Source of the DNA: DATKZB01 sp035528235 | GTDB lineage: Bacteria > Planctomycetota > Phycisphaerae > FEN-1346 | Direction: 5' to 3' | Assembly: GCA_035528235.1 (NCBI GenBank) | Contig: DATKZB010000077.1 | Coordinates: forward strand, 1-13,190 | DNA: 13,190 nucleotides | Shown: positions 13,152-13,190 of the stretch, one piece after another | How positions within the stretch are numbered: position 1 is the stretch's first letter | Layout: each line of letters opens with the position of its first letter | The notes under the pieces: generated by a model | Seen by the model: only the letters and a program-made list of their open reading frames with translations | The model's database searches: none | Told to the model about the DNA's origin: nothing | Program-made: the position numbers and the translations under genes

Positions 13152-13190
13152 GGGGTTATGCCCGCGCGCCAGGGCCGCTCGCTCGCGCTC

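Overview
The window is GC-rich and looks like a piece of a Planctomycetota chromosome, probably Phycisphaerae or a relative. Two proteins end in PEP-CTERM sorting tails, one of them preceded by a dockerin-type calcium-binding pair. There is also a Cys-type sulfatase and a TIM-barrel sugar isomerase, both with twin-arginine (Tat) signals, a DUF1080 protein, and a large NPCBM plus hydrazine-synthase-alpha-like protein with two c-type haem motifs. This combination is typical of that phylum. The assignment rests on protein content alone.

Layout. 68-1321 (-) encodes a PEP-CTERM protein whose front half resembles an IdeS/C39-type cysteine peptidase. 1322-2288 is a long gene-free region with a good promoter for that gene (1673-1701) and a possible small structured RNA with its own promoter and terminator (1796-1961, -). 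Three minus-strand genes follow in the order transcribed: sulfatase (5817-4306), DUF1080 (4133-3327) and sugar isomerase/epimerase (3254-2289). Diverging from the sulfatase is the 943-aa NPCBM/HzsA-like cytochrome protein (5962-8793, +). 8794-9454 has no gene but holds a cluster of hairpin repeats, a promoter and a long leader. 9455-12315 (+) is a beta-strand-repeat, dockerin and PEP-CTERM surface protein split by a single-base frameshift near 10111. A convergent small envelope protein gene (13079-12510, -) closes the window.

How the genes fit together. The sulfatase, DUF1080 (3-keto-glycoside hydrolase/lyase superfamily) and xylose-isomerase-like barrel all carry export signals. They suggest envelope-located breakdown of sulfated or modified glycosides. 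The NPCBM domain on the divergent dihaem protein points to a carbohydrate-facing role as well. No 3-keto-forming dehydrogenase, transporter or regulator is visible here.

The most unusual material is non-coding: several families of short dispersed palindromes. Two form the same compound structure, a hairpin and its inverted copy 19-20 bp apart with complementary six-base loops, inside an outer inverted repeat. One of these (about 122 bp) sits in frame within the signal-peptide region of the DUF1080 gene. The other (97 bp) lies between the two convergent genes at the right end, and its two hairpins differ only by a pair-preserving G:C to C:G swap.
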